Shown: positions 1-9,398, counted from the first letter of the stretch. The stretch is 64,000 nucleotides of DNA from Nocardioides abyssi (GCF_030412915.1 NZ_JAUHJR010000001.1:496001-560000); one strand, 5' to 3'. The notes: generated from the sequence alone by a model not told the origin. Program-made: numbers and translations.

Positions 1-159
1 GCCGCTGTCGTCTTCACCTCCACCGAGCTCGAGGAGTTCGTCCGGGTCTGCGACCGGGTCCTCGTCCTGCACGACGGAGCGGTCGTCGGCGAGCTCGCCG
101 GCGACGACATCACCGTCAACTCGATCATGCGACTGTCCTTCGGGAGGAAGAGTGTCTAG
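1..159 (+). CDS. Sugar-type ABC transporter ATP-binding protein, C-terminal end only
   Basis: This is the last 52 codons of a gene that begins before the window, ending with TAG at 157-159. The visible protein reads VFTSTELEEFVRVCDRVLVL followed by HDGAVVGELAG. That is the usual end of the second ATPase half of RbsA/XylG-type sugar importers (the SSE...D-loop/H-loop region, then the VL..G.I.GE strand). The next gene, a permease, overlaps it by 8 bases, which supports an importer operon. The substrate cannot be told from this fragment, and the nucleotide-binding motifs lie outside the window. Confidence 0.8.
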   Translation, partial: AAVVFTSTELEEFVRVCDRVLVLHDGAVVGELAGDDITVNSIMRLSFGRKSV

Positions 160-1171
160 CTCGACAGCAGTGGCCGAGTCGCCCCGCGCGACCGGCCCGC
201 GGCGCGAGACGTCGACGAGCGACAAGCTCATCGACGTCGTCAGCCGCTACGGAACCATCGCCAGCCTGGTCGCGTGCGTCGCGATCTTCAGCCTGCTGAA
301 GCCCGACGTCTTCGCGACCAGCCAGAACTTCTTCAACATCCTCAACCAGGTCTCGATCCTCGGCATCATCGCGCTCGGCCTGACCGTCGCGCTGGTGCAG
401 GGGCTCTTCGACCTGAGCCTCGCCGGCATGGCCACCCTCGGTGGCTACCTCGCCTGCAAGTGGCTCGCGGAGGGCACCTTCGGCAGCCCCGCGGTCGCCG
501 TGCTCGTCGTCCTCGCGCTCGCCCTGGTGATCGGCGCCTTCAACGGCGTCGTGGTCGCCTACGGCGGTGTGTCGGCGTTCATCGTCACCCTCGCCGTCGG
601 CTCGATCCTCACCGGCGTCGTGCTCGGCGTCTCGGACTCCCAGACGATCCTGTCCGGGATCCCCGACGGCTTCCTGATCATGGGCCAGGGCGAGATCGGC
701 CCGATCCCGATGCCGGTGGTCTTCCTGGCCATCGTCGCCGTCGTGCTCTACGTCTTCCTCGAGCAGACCCAGCTGGGCCGGCACATGTACGCCATCGGCG
801 GCAACGCCGAGACCGCCCGCCTGTCCGGCATCCCGGTCAAGCGCTACGCCCTGATCGCGCTCGGCATCTCCGCGGCGTGCGCCGCCCTCGGCGGCATGAT
901 CGTGGCCGCCAACCTCGGCGTCGGTCGCCCGCAGGGCGTGGGCGACACCTACCTGCTCGATGCCTTCGCCGCGGCGTTCATCGGTGCCTCGACCCTGCGA
1001 CCGGGCCGGTTCCACATCCTCGGCACGGTCATCGGCGTGCTGCTCATCGGCGTCATCAACAACGGCCTGTCGATCATGGGCGTCGAGACGTTCTGGCAGT
1101 ACGCCGTGCGCGGCATCATCCTGCTGCTGGCCGTCTTCGCGGCGAGCTTCCTGGTGATGAGGCGGCGATGA
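152..1171 (+). CDS. ABC transporter permease, RbsC/BPD_transp_2 family
   Basis: This 339-residue inner-membrane permease of the ribose/xylose/autoinducer-2 importer family has about ten hydrophobic segments. It carries the family signature near residue 215 (GGNAETARLSGIPVKR) and the motif DAFAAAFIGAS near residue 270. The GTG at 152 is taken as the start because it overlaps the ATPase gene by 8 bases and gives a short basic cytoplasmic N-terminus before the first membrane helix. The ATPase lies upstream. No solute-binding protein gene is visible, so it is probably further upstream. The oxidoreductase genes that follow by overlap suggest that the imported compound is oxidised by them. The substrate is unknown. 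Confidence 0.9.
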   Translation: MSSSTAVAESPRATGPRRETSTSDKLIDVVSRYGTIASLVACVAIFSLLKPDVFATSQNFFNILNQVSILGIIALGLTVALVQGLFDLSLAGMATLGGYLACKWLAEGTFGSPAVAVLVVLALALVIGAFNGVVVAYGGVSAFIVTLAVGSILTGVVLGVSDSQTILSGIPDGFLIMGQGEIGPIPMPVVFLAIVAVVLYVFLEQTQLGRHMYAIGGNAETARLSGIPVKRYALIALGISAACAALGGMIVAANLGVGRPQGVGDTYLLDAFAAAFIGASTLRPGRFHILGTVIGVLLIGVINNGLSIMGVETFWQYAVRGIILLLAVFAASFLVMRRR

Positions 1172-2001
1172 GCGCCGAGCAGCCCCGGGTCGTCGTCGTC
1201 GCCGGCGGCGCCCGGGCCGGCGGGATGGGCCGGGCCATCGCGGAGTCGTTCCTGCGGCTCGGGGACACCCTGGTGCTCTCCGACGTGGGGGCCCCGCTGG
1301 CCAGCCACCCCGACTACGAGGTGGCGCCGCCGGACCACCTGGCGACCGCCGCGCAGGAGCTGTCGACGCTCGGCACGGTCACCGCCGTCCCGTGCGACGT
1401 CACGGACGAGGAGCAGGTCGCCGCCCTCTTCGGCGCCGCCGTCGCCGAGCACGGCCGGGTCGACGTGGTCGTCAACTGCGCGGGCCTGGCGATCGGGCTC
1501 TCCCCGGTCACCGAGCTCTCCCTCGCGGACTGGCAGGTCAACATCGACGTGATGGCGACCGGGGCCTTCCTGGTCGCCCGCGAGGCCGCCCGCCGGATGG
1601 TGCCGCAGGGGAGCGGGCGCATCATCACGATCGCCTCCCAGGCCGGCAAGACCGGCCAGCCGCTCCTCGCGGCGTACTCCGCCGCGAAGTTCGCGGTCGT
1701 CGGCCTCACCCAGTCGATGGCCGGCGAGCTCGGCCAGCACGGGGTCACCGTCAACGCGATCTGCCCCGGCACCATCGACACCCCGCTCCTGGCGGTCAAG
1801 GGGGGCGTCTACGAGACGTTCTCCGGGGCCGCCGGCCGCACCGAGGAGGACTACCGCAAGCGGCTGGCCCGGCAGATCCCCGCCCGCCGCTTCGGCACCC
1901 CCGAGGACGTCGCCGCCGCCGCGGTCTACCTCGCCTCCGAGGGCGCGTCCTTCGTCACCGGCGAGGCGCTCAACGTCACCGGTGGACAGGAGATGCACTG
2001 A
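1168..2001 (+). CDS. SDR family NAD(P)-dependent oxidoreductase
   Basis: This is a 277-residue classical short-chain dehydrogenase/reductase. It has a glycine-rich cofactor loop GGARAGGMG near residue 12, NCAG near residue 100, an active-site YSAAK near residue 172 and the C-terminal SFVTGEALNVTGG pattern. The start ATG overlaps the permease stop (ATGA), so the two are translationally coupled. The loop sequence differs slightly from the usual TGxxxGxG. Proteins of this family oxidise sugar, polyol or cyclic alcohols. The position in the transporter operon suggests action on the imported substrate, but specificity cannot be read from sequence. Confidence 0.85.
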   Translation: MSAEQPRVVVVAGGARAGGMGRAIAESFLRLGDTLVLSDVGAPLASHPDYEVAPPDHLATAAQELSTLGTVTAVPCDVTDEEQVAALFGAAVAEHGRVDVVVNCAGLAIGLSPVTELSLADWQVNIDVMATGAFLVAREAARRMVPQGSGRIITIASQAGKTGQPLLAAYSAAKFAVVGLTQSMAGELGQHGVTVNAICPGTIDTPLLAVKGGVYETFSGAAGRTEEDYRKRLARQIPARRFGTPEDVAAAAVYLASEGASFVTGEALNVTGGQEMH

Positions 2002-2002
2002 C

Positions 2003-3025
2003 ATGTCCCACCCGTTGGGGGCCGTGCTGCACGCCCCGCAGGACCTCCGCACCGAGCCGCTGGAGCAGCCCCCGGTCGGCCCGACCGACGTGCTCCTCGA
2101 CGTCGAGGCGTGCGGGGTCTGCGGGTCGGACCTCGCCTCCTACGCCCACGGGCACTACGTCGAGCCGGGACAGGTGATGGGCCACGAGCTGTCCGCGACC
2201 GTCGCCGAGGCCGGCTCGGCGCTCGTGGGGCTCGAGCCGGGCACCCGGGTCGCAGTGCGACCCATGCGCTCGTGCGGGGAGTGCGCGTACTGCCGCGAGG
2301 GCGACACGCACCTGTGCGGGTCCACCGCGGGCCGCTCCCTCGGCTACGGCGCGCAGGGCGCCTTCGCCGAGCAGCTGCACCTGCCGGACGTGGTCGTCGG
2401 CCGCGACGTCGTGCCCGTCCCGGCGGGGACCGACCCCTTCGACCTGCTCTGGGCCGAGCCGCTCGCGGTCGCGCTCCACGCCGTCGGGCTGGCCGCCGTC
2501 GGGCCGGGCGGGCACGTGCTCGTCACCGGCGCCGGGGCGGTCGGGCTCACCGTCACCGCGGCCGCGCTCGCCCGGGACCTCACCGTCCACGTGGTCGAGC
2601 CGGTCGAGCACCGCCGCGACGCGGCCGCCCGGCTCGGCGCGAGCGTCTCCGCCCCCGGTGAGGCGACCGGTGAGGCGACCGGTGAGGCGACCGGCGCCGC
2701 GGCGTACGACGCCCTGCTGGACGCCTCGGGCGCGCCCGCCGCGGTGACCGCCGCCCTGCCGCTGCTCGCCCCGGCGGCCCCCGTCGTCCTGGTCGGGCTC
2801 AACGACGCCCCGGTCCCGTGGCCAGTCGGCGCCCACCGCGTCACGGGGTCCTTCGGCTACGTCGACGGTGACTTCGCCGCCGCGGTCGACCTCATCGTCT
2901 CCGGCCGGGTCTCCCTGGCCGGGCTCGTCACCCACCGCTACCCCCTGGACCAGGCCGACCGCGCGCTCGCGGCGCCCCGGCCCGAGGACCACGTCGTCAA
3001 GGCGGCCGTCGTGCCCCGCGCCTGA
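2003..3025 (+). CDS. Zinc-dependent alcohol dehydrogenase (MDR superfamily)
   Basis: This 340-residue protein has an N-terminal GroES-like catalytic domain, with CGVCGSD near residue 36 and GHE near residue 60 as catalytic zinc ligands. The structural-zinc cysteine loop CGECAYCREGDTHLC is near residues 92-106. A Rossmann domain with GAGAVG near residue 176 follows. ATG 2003 is preferred over the upstream in-frame GTG at 1982 because AGGAGA lies about 9 bases before it and the first gene has already ended. The likely role is oxidation of a secondary alcohol or polyol to a ketone with NAD(P), working with the neighbouring SDR enzymes. Near residue 220 a perfect 12-base triplet repeat encodes GEAT three times, in what should be a Rossmann-fold loop. 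Confidence 0.88.
   Translation: MSHPLGAVLHAPQDLRTEPLEQPPVGPTDVLLDVEACGVCGSDLASYAHGHYVEPGQVMGHELSATVAEAGSALVGLEPGTRVAVRPMRSCGECAYCREGDTHLCGSTAGRSLGYGAQGAFAEQLHLPDVVVGRDVVPVPAGTDPFDLLWAEPLAVALHAVGLAAVGPGGHVLVTGAGAVGLTVTAAALARDLTVHVVEPVEHRRDAAARLGASVSAPGEATGEATGEATGAAAYDALLDASGAPAAVTAALPLLAPAAPVVLVGLNDAPVPWPVGAHRVTGSFGYVDGDFAAAVDLIVSGRVSLAGLVTHRYPLDQADRALAAPRPEDHVVKAAVVPRA
2657..2692 (+). repeat. Three perfect 12-base tandem copies inside the alcohol dehydrogenase gene
   Basis: GGTGAGGCGACC occurs three times in a row and encodes GEAT repeated. The length is a multiple of three, so the reading frame is kept. It lies between the NAD-binding strands, in a loop where length variation is tolerated. 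Replication slippage is the likely origin. Confidence 0.9.
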
Positions 3026-3118
3026 GTCCACCCGTCCTCGCACGCCCCCCACCACCACGCCCGACCGGGCGCGGTGCCGCGGCCCCATGCCCGCGGCGCC
3101 CGCAGCAAGGAGCTCCCC

Positions 3119-3925
3119 ATGACCATCTCCGCCTCCGTCCCGCAGCCAGGAACGCACCGCTCCTCGGCCACCTTCGACCTCACCGACGAGCGCGTGTGGG
3201 TCACCGGTGCCAGCCGTGGCCTCGGTCGGGCGATGGCCCTGGGCTTCGCGGCCGCCGGCGCCCGCGTGGCGCTGACCGCGCGGTCAGCGGACGCCGTCCG
3301 CCAGGTCGCCGACGAGATCGAGGAGCTGGGCGGCAAGCCGCTGGTGCTGGTCGGCTCGGTCTCCGACGGCGCGGCCGTCGACGCCGCGGCCGCCACGATC
3401 GCCGAGGCTTGGGGCGGGCTGGACGCGCTCGTGAACTCCGCCGGCGTCAGCCCGATCTTCAAGCGGGCCGAGCAGGTCGACGAGGACGAGTGGCGCCACG
3501 TGCTCGACGTCAACGTCACCGGCTCGTTCCTCTGCGCCCGCGAGGCCGGCAAGCTGATGCTCGCCGGCGGGCGGGGCGCGGTCGTCAACATCTCCAGCAT
3601 CCACGGCCAGGTCGGGATGGAGCGGATGGCGCCGTACGCCGCCAGCAAGGGCGCCGTCGACGCGCTCACCCGCACCCTCGCGCTGGAGTGGGCCGAGCGC
3701 GGCGTGCGGGTCAACACCCTCTCGCCGGGTTACTTCGAGACCGACATGACCGAGGGGCTGCGCGGCCACGACAAGTGGCGCGCCCACCTGCTCGGCAAGA
3801 TCCCGCTCGGCCGCTTCGGCGTCCCCGAGGAGCTCGTCTCCGCGGCCCTGTTCCTCGCCTCGGACGCCTCCGGCTTCATGACCGGCGCCAACCTGGTCGT
3901 CGACGGCGGCTGGACCGCGGCATGA
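3119..3925 (+). CDS. SDR family oxidoreductase, glucose/gluconate dehydrogenase-like
   Basis: This 268-residue short-chain dehydrogenase has TGASRGLG near residue 28, NSAG near residue 106, the active-site serine in the NISSIHG segment, YAASKG near residue 176 and a C-terminal GANLVVDGGW. ATG 3119 is chosen because AAGGAG (3107-3112) is correctly placed. The longer reading frame starting at 3074 has no such site and adds residues unlike the family. It stands 93 bases after the alcohol dehydrogenase and overlaps the nitroreductase gene by ATGA. It is the second SDR of this operon, so the pathway probably has two successive alcohol/ketone steps. Confidence 0.87.
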   Translation: MTISASVPQPGTHRSSATFDLTDERVWVTGASRGLGRAMALGFAAAGARVALTARSADAVRQVADEIEELGGKPLVLVGSVSDGAAVDAAAATIAEAWGGLDALVNSAGVSPIFKRAEQVDEDEWRHVLDVNVTGSFLCAREAGKLMLAGGRGAVVNISSIHGQVGMERMAPYAASKGAVDALTRTLALEWAERGVRVNTLSPGYFETDMTEGLRGHDKWRAHLLGKIPLGRFGVPEELVSAALFLASDASGFMTGANLVVDGGWTAA

Positions 3926-4605
3926 GCGAGGCCGAGGCCGGCGTCTGGGAGACGCTCTACACGACCCGTGCGATGCGCCGGATGCGCCCCGACCCCGTGC
4001 CGGTGGAGGTGCAGGCGCGGATCATGGACGCCGCCGTGCGCGCGCCCAGCGGCGGCGACACGCAGGCCTGGCGGTTCCTCCTGGTCGACGACCGCGAGGT
4101 CGTCGGGCGGCTGGCCGATCCCTACCGCGAGGCGGTGGCGCTGCTGTGGCGCGGCCACTACGCCGCCCAGGTCGCGGCCGCCGAGGCCGACCCGGACGCG
4201 CCGTCCTCGATCCGGTTCCGCAAGCTACGGGCGAGCGTCCAGCACCTCGCCGACCACTTCGAGCAGGTGCCGCTGCTGTTCTTCGCCTTCTCCCGCGGCG
4301 ACCGCGACGGCAGCTCGACCTACCCCGCGGTGTGGTCGGCGATGCTGGCCGCCCGGGCGCAGGGTGTCGGCAGCGCGATGACCAACGTGCTCGACGTCTT
4401 CCGGCCCGACACCACCAAGGCCGTGCTCGGCGTGCCGCCCGACCGGGGCTGGACGCTCGCGGCGACCGTCGCCATGGGCTACCCGATGGGGCGCTGGGGC
4501 GTCGCGCCCCGGCGGCCCGCCCACGAGGTCACCTACCGCAACCAGTGGGGGAGCCCGGCCGGGTTCGAGACCCCCGAGCCGCTGTGGACCACGAGGACGT
4601 CGTGA
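3922..4605 (+). CDS. Nitroreductase family protein
   Basis: This 227-residue protein is of the FMN-binding nitroreductase fold. The N-terminal TTRAMRRMRPDPVP segment and RAPSGGDTQAWRF near residue 40 match the phosphate- and flavin-binding region. The centre has AMLAARAQGVGSAMT (helix against the flavin), and the C-terminal GYPMGRWG is the usual end of the fold. Members reduce nitro groups, enones or flavins, or act as dehydrogenases. It overlaps both neighbours by four bases, which puts it firmly in the catabolic operon. A role as an ene-type reductase for a pathway intermediate is inference only. Confidence 0.85.
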   Translation: MSEAEAGVWETLYTTRAMRRMRPDPVPVEVQARIMDAAVRAPSGGDTQAWRFLLVDDREVVGRLADPYREAVALLWRGHYAAQVAAAEADPDAPSSIRFRKLRASVQHLADHFEQVPLLFFAFSRGDRDGSSTYPAVWSAMLAARAQGVGSAMTNVLDVFRPDTTKAVLGVPPDRGWTLAATVAMGYPMGRWGVAPRRPAHEVTYRNQWGSPAGFETPEPLWTTRTS

Positions 4606-5396
4606 CCGGGCCGGTCCCGATGCCGGTCGGCGACCCGGTCTCGATGCCCTTCGCCGCACCGCTCTACCCGCCGCCGCCCTACGAGTTCCGCGCGGCCCGG
4701 CAGACGTGGGTGGTCTACGAGGCCGACCCGGCCGGCCTGGCGGCGTACCTCCCCGCCGGCGTGGAGCCCGACAGCGACCCGGCCGTCTGCGCCGCCTGGG
4801 CCTGTCACTACCCGACCTCGACCTTCGGGCCCTACCTCGAGGCCTACCTCGTCGTGCGGGTGCGGGTGGGGGAGGAGCGGTTCTGGTACCAGCCCGTGAT
4901 CGTCACCGACGCCGAGGCGCCGATGGCCGCGGGCCGTGAGCTGTGGGGGTACGGCAAGAAGCTCGCGCACCTGACCTGGTCGGGCCGCGACGTAGGCGGG
5001 CCCGGCACCGAGCAGCTCGCGATGACCGTCGAGCGGCCCCGCGGCGTCCGGCTGATGACGCTGACCATGCAGCCCGAGCGGCTGCTCCCTCCCGAGGAGC
5101 TGCTCTCGCTCGAGACGGCGGAGATGCTCCCGACGCTCAGCCACCGGCTCGTACCCGCCTCCGAGGCCGGCCGGCCGCCGCTGGTCGACGAGCTCGTCGC
5201 GGTCGACGTCCGCGCCCGATCGCACCGCGGTGCCGACGGCCGGCTCGAGCTGTGGCGCGGCCGCGGCGCCGTCGAGCTCGGCTCGGCGAGCGCCGCCGAC
5301 CCGTGGCACGTGTTCGCGCCCCTGCGGGTGCTCGACGCGTTCACCTCGACCACCGACTTCACGCTGCCGCTGGGCCGGGTCGTCCCGCGCCCCTGA
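4602..5396 (+). CDS. Acetoacetate decarboxylase family protein 1
   Basis: This 264-residue protein starts at GTG 4602, overlapping the nitroreductase stop. The core has GRELWGYGKKLAHL near residue 110. In clostridial acetoacetate decarboxylase the first lysine of such a KK pair forms the Schiff base and the second lowers its pKa; both are present here. The length matches the family (about 245-265). Family members decarboxylate beta-keto acids, and some relatives catalyse aldol/dehydration chemistry through the same lysine. A second, divergent copy follows in the same operon. True acetoacetate as substrate is unlikely to explain two copies beside sugar-type dehydrogenases. Confidence 0.8.
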   Translation: MTGPVPMPVGDPVSMPFAAPLYPPPPYEFRAARQTWVVYEADPAGLAAYLPAGVEPDSDPAVCAAWACHYPTSTFGPYLEAYLVVRVRVGEERFWYQPVIVTDAEAPMAAGRELWGYGKKLAHLTWSGRDVGGPGTEQLAMTVERPRGVRLMTLTMQPERLLPPEELLSLETAEMLPTLSHRLVPASEAGRPPLVDELVAVDVRARSHRGADGRLELWRGRGAVELGSASAADPWHVFAPLRVLDAFTSTTDFTLPLGRVVPRP

Positions 5397-5416
5397 CCAC
5401 CTCGTCCCACCCGGAC

Positions 5417-5454
5417 CCACACCCGCACCCGCACCCGCACCCGCACCACCCGAA
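5417..5454 (+). repeat. GCACCC hexamer run between the two decarboxylase-like genes
   Basis: The intergenic stretch holds about four tandem GCACCC hexamers with flanking near-copies, an almost pure C/A run on this strand. It ends just before the ribosome-binding site GAGGAGA of the next gene. It may keep the leader of that gene unstructured, but it may also be slippage debris. Confidence 0.7.
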
Positions 5455-5474
5455 CCCACCACCGAGGAGAACCC

Positions 5475-6254
5475 ATGGGCTTCCGCAGGTCACCCGAGGA
5501 GGTCGCCGCCGTGCAGGCGACCCTGGCCGACGTCGAGTTCGTCGGCGGGGAGTCGCTGAGCGTCGACTTCCTGACCCGTCCCGAGACGATCCGCGACATC
5601 CTGCCGGCCGAGCTGGACCCGGGTGCGGAGCCGCGGATCACGGTGCAGGTGAGCCGGTGGCGCAGCAACTGCGTGGGCGACTTCGCCGCGTCGGCCGTCT
5701 ACGTCAGTGCCAGCCACGACGGGGTCGCGGGCGACTACGTGCTCACGATGTTCATGGACAACGACGTGCCCATGCTCTTCGGGCGCGACCTCTACGGCGA
5801 GCCGAAGAAGATCGGCACCTCCACCCTGTGGCGCAACGACGGTCACATGACCGGCGTCCTCGAGCGGCGGGGGACCCCGCTGGTGCGGATCGAGGCCGAC
5901 CTCGGTCCCGACCGTGGCCCGACCGAGGTCGTGGGCCGCAACTTCAACGTCAAGTACGCGCTCGAGCCCGGTGCGCAGGCGCTCGCCGGGCCGCCGACGC
6001 TGATGATGGCCGAGTTCGCCCAGCGCACCACCGTGGTCCGCAAGGGTCCGGCCACCCTGGAGCTCGGCGGCACCGTCCACGACCCGCTCGACAGCCTCGA
6101 GGTCGTCGAGCTGCGCGACGCCGTCTACGTCGAGACCGGCATGAAGGCGACCTGCGTGCCGCTCGGCCCGATGGACGCCGACGCCTTCCTGCCGCTCGCG
6201 CTGGGCCGCTCGGACCACTGGCCGGCGCTCAGCACCGCCCGCCTGCCCGTCTGA
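5475..6254 (+). CDS. Acetoacetate decarboxylase family protein 2
   Basis: This 259-residue protein shares the fold of its upstream neighbour but has diverged strongly. FGRDLYGEPKKIG near residue 98 keeps the adjacent lysine pair expected for Schiff-base chemistry. MTVQ-type beta strands and a long segment ending GRNFNVKYALEPG follow. ATG 5475 has GAGGAGA about 6 bases upstream. It is probably co-transcribed with the preceding six genes and is the last catabolic gene before the TetR regulator. Substrate and exact reaction are unknown. Other members of this superfamily act as dehydratases or aldolases. Confidence 0.78.
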   Translation: MGFRRSPEEVAAVQATLADVEFVGGESLSVDFLTRPETIRDILPAELDPGAEPRITVQVSRWRSNCVGDFAASAVYVSASHDGVAGDYVLTMFMDNDVPMLFGRDLYGEPKKIGTSTLWRNDGHMTGVLERRGTPLVRIEADLGPDRGPTEVVGRNFNVKYALEPGAQALAGPPTLMMAEFAQRTTVVRKGPATLELGGTVHDPLDSLEVVELRDAVYVETGMKATCVPLGPMDADAFLPLALGRSDHWPALSTARLPV

Positions 6255-6297
6255 GCGCCACGTCGGTGGTGTCCGCGGGGCCGGGGGTCGGCGTCCC

Positions 6298-6303
6298 TAG
6301 AGT
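6298..6303 (+). promoter_or_regulatory. -10 element TAGAGT, leaderless promoter of the TetR gene
   Basis: TAGAGT ends six bases before ATG 6310, so transcription would start at or next to the start codon. No good -35 or ribosome-binding site is visible. The regulator therefore probably has its own leaderless transcript, separate from the upstream operon. Confidence 0.5.
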
Positions 6304-6309
6304 GGACGC

Positions 6310-6915
6310 ATGACGGCTCCCGACCTCGCGGACTGGCGGACGTACGACGCCCCCACGCTGCCGCGCGTGCTCGACGCGGCGCTGGAGCGGTTCGCGGAGC
6401 AGGGCTACCACGGCACGAGCATCCGTGACCTGGCCGCGGAGGCGGGGCTGTCGGTGCCCGGCGTCTACCACCACTACAAGTCCAAGCAGGAGATCCTGCT
6501 CGCGCTGATGATGGCCGTCATGGACGAGCTGCTCGAGCGCAGCGAGGCCGCCCTGGCCGGGGCCCCGGACGACCCGTCGGCGCAGTTCGACGCGCTCGTG
6601 GAGTCGCTGCTGCGCTTCCACATGTTCCGCCGCCGCCAGGCCTTCGTGGGGTCCAGCGAGATCCGCAGCCTGCTGCCCGACAACCGGCAGCGGTACGTCG
6701 AGCGCCGCGACGAGCAGCAGCGGATGCTCGACCGCGTGGTCGAGGCCGGCGCGGCGTCCGGCGTGTTCGGCACGCCCTACCCGGCCGACGCCGCCCGGGC
6801 GGTCGCCTCGCTCTGCGTCGGCGTCGCGTCGTGGTACCGCGAGGACGGGCCGCTCGCCCCCGACGAGCTCGTCGCCCGCCACCTCGTCCTCGCCCGGGGC
6901 CTCGTCCAGGCCTGA
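6310..6915 (+). CDS. TetR/AcrR family transcriptional regulator
   Basis: This 201-residue regulator has an N-terminal DNA-binding domain at about residues 18-65, with ERFAEQGYHGTSIRDLAAEA and then GLSVPGVYHHYKSKQEIL, the helix-turn-helix of the family. A ligand-binding helical domain like TetR_C (KstR2/FadR type) follows. It lies just after the decarboxylase-like genes, so it may repress that operon or the acyl-CoA dehydrogenase pair that follows. A TetR-like operator at 7114-7135 fits the second option. The effector could be an acyl-CoA or a pathway intermediate; this is inference. Confidence 0.88.
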   Translation: MTAPDLADWRTYDAPTLPRVLDAALERFAEQGYHGTSIRDLAAEAGLSVPGVYHHYKSKQEILLALMMAVMDELLERSEAALAGAPDDPSAQFDALVESLLRFHMFRRRQAFVGSSEIRSLLPDNRQRYVERRDEQQRMLDRVVEAGAASGVFGTPYPADAARAVASLCVGVASWYREDGPLAPDELVARHLVLARGLVQA

Positions 6916-6946
6916 GCGGCGGGCTGCGCGGAGATTGCGCGAACCG

Positions 6947-6984
6947 TGTGCAGGGGTCACCGGTTAACCGGTGACCCCTGCACA
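6947..6984. repeat. Perfect 38-base palindrome
   Basis: The two 19-base arms are exact reverse complements with no loop, centred at 6965/6966 on GGTTAACC. The right arm shares its last 8 bases with the next palindrome (6977-7016). It lies just after the TetR gene with no T-run, so it could be a factor-independent stop, a protein-binding site or a mobile palindromic repeat. Confidence 0.9.
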
Positions 6985-7016
6985 TATCGGGGCAGATCTG
7001 CCCCGATATGTGCAGG
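6977..7016. repeat. Perfect 40-base palindrome overlapping the previous one
   Basis: The two 20-base arms are exact reverse complements centred on AGATCT at 6996/6997. It shares 6977-6984 with the first palindrome, so only one of the two cruciforms or hairpins can form at a time. A degraded third half-copy, CTGCCCCGAGATGTCCGG, follows at 7018-7035. The set is a nested palindromic element of unknown role. Confidence 0.9.
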
Positions 7017-7113
7017 ACTGCCCCGAGATGTCCGGTTGGTCGGCGCGAATCGTGCCCCGCGCACCACCTGGCCGCGGGCCGGTTGACGGGTGCGGACCCG
7101 CGCTGCCAGACTG

Positions 7114-7135
7114 ACCGAGCGAGCGATCGGTCGGT
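7114..7135. promoter_or_regulatory. Possible TetR-family operator before the acyl-CoA dehydrogenase gene
   Basis: ACCGAGCGAGCGATCGGTCGGT is an imperfect palindrome of the ACCGAxCGxTCGGT kind bound by many actinobacterial TetR regulators of acyl-CoA genes. It lies just after a weak TTGACG (7083-7088) and CAGACT (7107-7112) pair. It would therefore overlap the transcription start of the gene at 7162. The adjacent TetR protein is the obvious candidate to bind it. Confidence 0.45.
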
Positions 7136-7161
7136 CGTTCGGCAACGAGGAGGACAGACGC

Positions 7162-8342
<1,181 letters not shown>

Positions 8343-8346
<4 letters not shown>

Positions 8347-9398
8347 GCGAGGTGCAGGTCGACCCCTCGGCCCTCTCGGCCGAGGAGCTCGTGGCGGTCG
8401 CGGAGGAGATGTCCCGCGCCGGCGCCGAGCTCGCCGGCCCGCTCAGGGCGCGTCTCATCGCCGGTGGCCGCTCGAACCTGACCTACCGGCTCGACGACGG
8501 CAGCGCCGAGCCCGGGCACGCCTGGGTGCTGCGGATGCCGCCCCGGGTCGGCCGCACCCCCTCCGCCCACGACGTCGGCCGCGAGGCCCGGGTGACCGGT
8601 GCTCTCGCAGCCGCCGGGTTCCCCGTCGCCCGGCCGGTCGTGGTGGCCGAGGAGGGCGCGACGGCGGTCGGCCTGCCGTTCGCGGTCGCGGAGTTCGTCA
8701 CCGGCCGCACCGTCCAGTCCCGCGCCGACCTCGACACCCTCGACGACGCCACGCTCGAGGCCACGCTCGCCCGCCTCGTCGAGACGCTCGCCGCGCTGCA
8801 CGCGGTCGACCACGTCGCCGTCGGGCTGGAGCGGTTCGGCCGCCCCGACGGGTACGCCGCGCGGCAGGTGCGCCGCTGGTCGGGCCAGTGGGAGCTGGTT
8901 GGCGACCCCGCGCTCGCCCCGCTGGCCACCGACCTGGGCGCCCGGCTCGCCGCGGCCCCCTTCGAGCAGCGCTCGACCGGCGTGGTGCACGGCGACTACC
9001 GCATCGACAACACCCTGCTCGCGCTCGACGAGCCGACGGGGCCGCGGGTCGCGGCGGTCGTGGACTGGGAGCTGTCGACGATCGGCGACCCGGTCGCCGA
9101 CGTGGCGATGATGTGCGTCTACCGGCACGCCGCGCTCGACCTCGTGCTCGGGTCGCCCAGCGCGTGGACCAGCGACCGGCTGCCGGCCGCGGACGACCTC
9201 GCGGCGGCGTACGAACGCGCCGGCGGGGTGGCCCTCGTCGACTGGGACGCCCACATGGCGCTGGGCTACTACAAGCTCGCCGTCATCGCCGCCGGCATCG
9301 ACCACCGGCACCGCGCGGGCGCCACCCACGGCGAGGGCTTCGACACCGCGGCGCAGGCCGTCGAGCCGCTGCTGGAGGCGGGGCTCGCGCGCCTCTGA
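8343..9398 (+). CDS. Phosphotransferase (APH family), ACAD10/11 kinase-like
   Basis: This 351-residue aminoglycoside-phosphotransferase/choline-kinase fold protein has a nucleotide loop GGRSNLTYRL near residue 40, the catalytic HGDYRIDN near residue 218 and the metal-binding DWELSTIGDPVADVA near residue 240. Proteins of this subgroup sit beside acyl-CoA dehydrogenases. In animals they are fused to ACAD10/11, where they phosphorylate 4-hydroxyacyl-CoAs before elimination. The four-base overlap with the dehydrogenase gene supports a joint role in hydroxy-acid catabolism. An antibiotic-resistance role is unlikely here. Confidence 0.85.
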
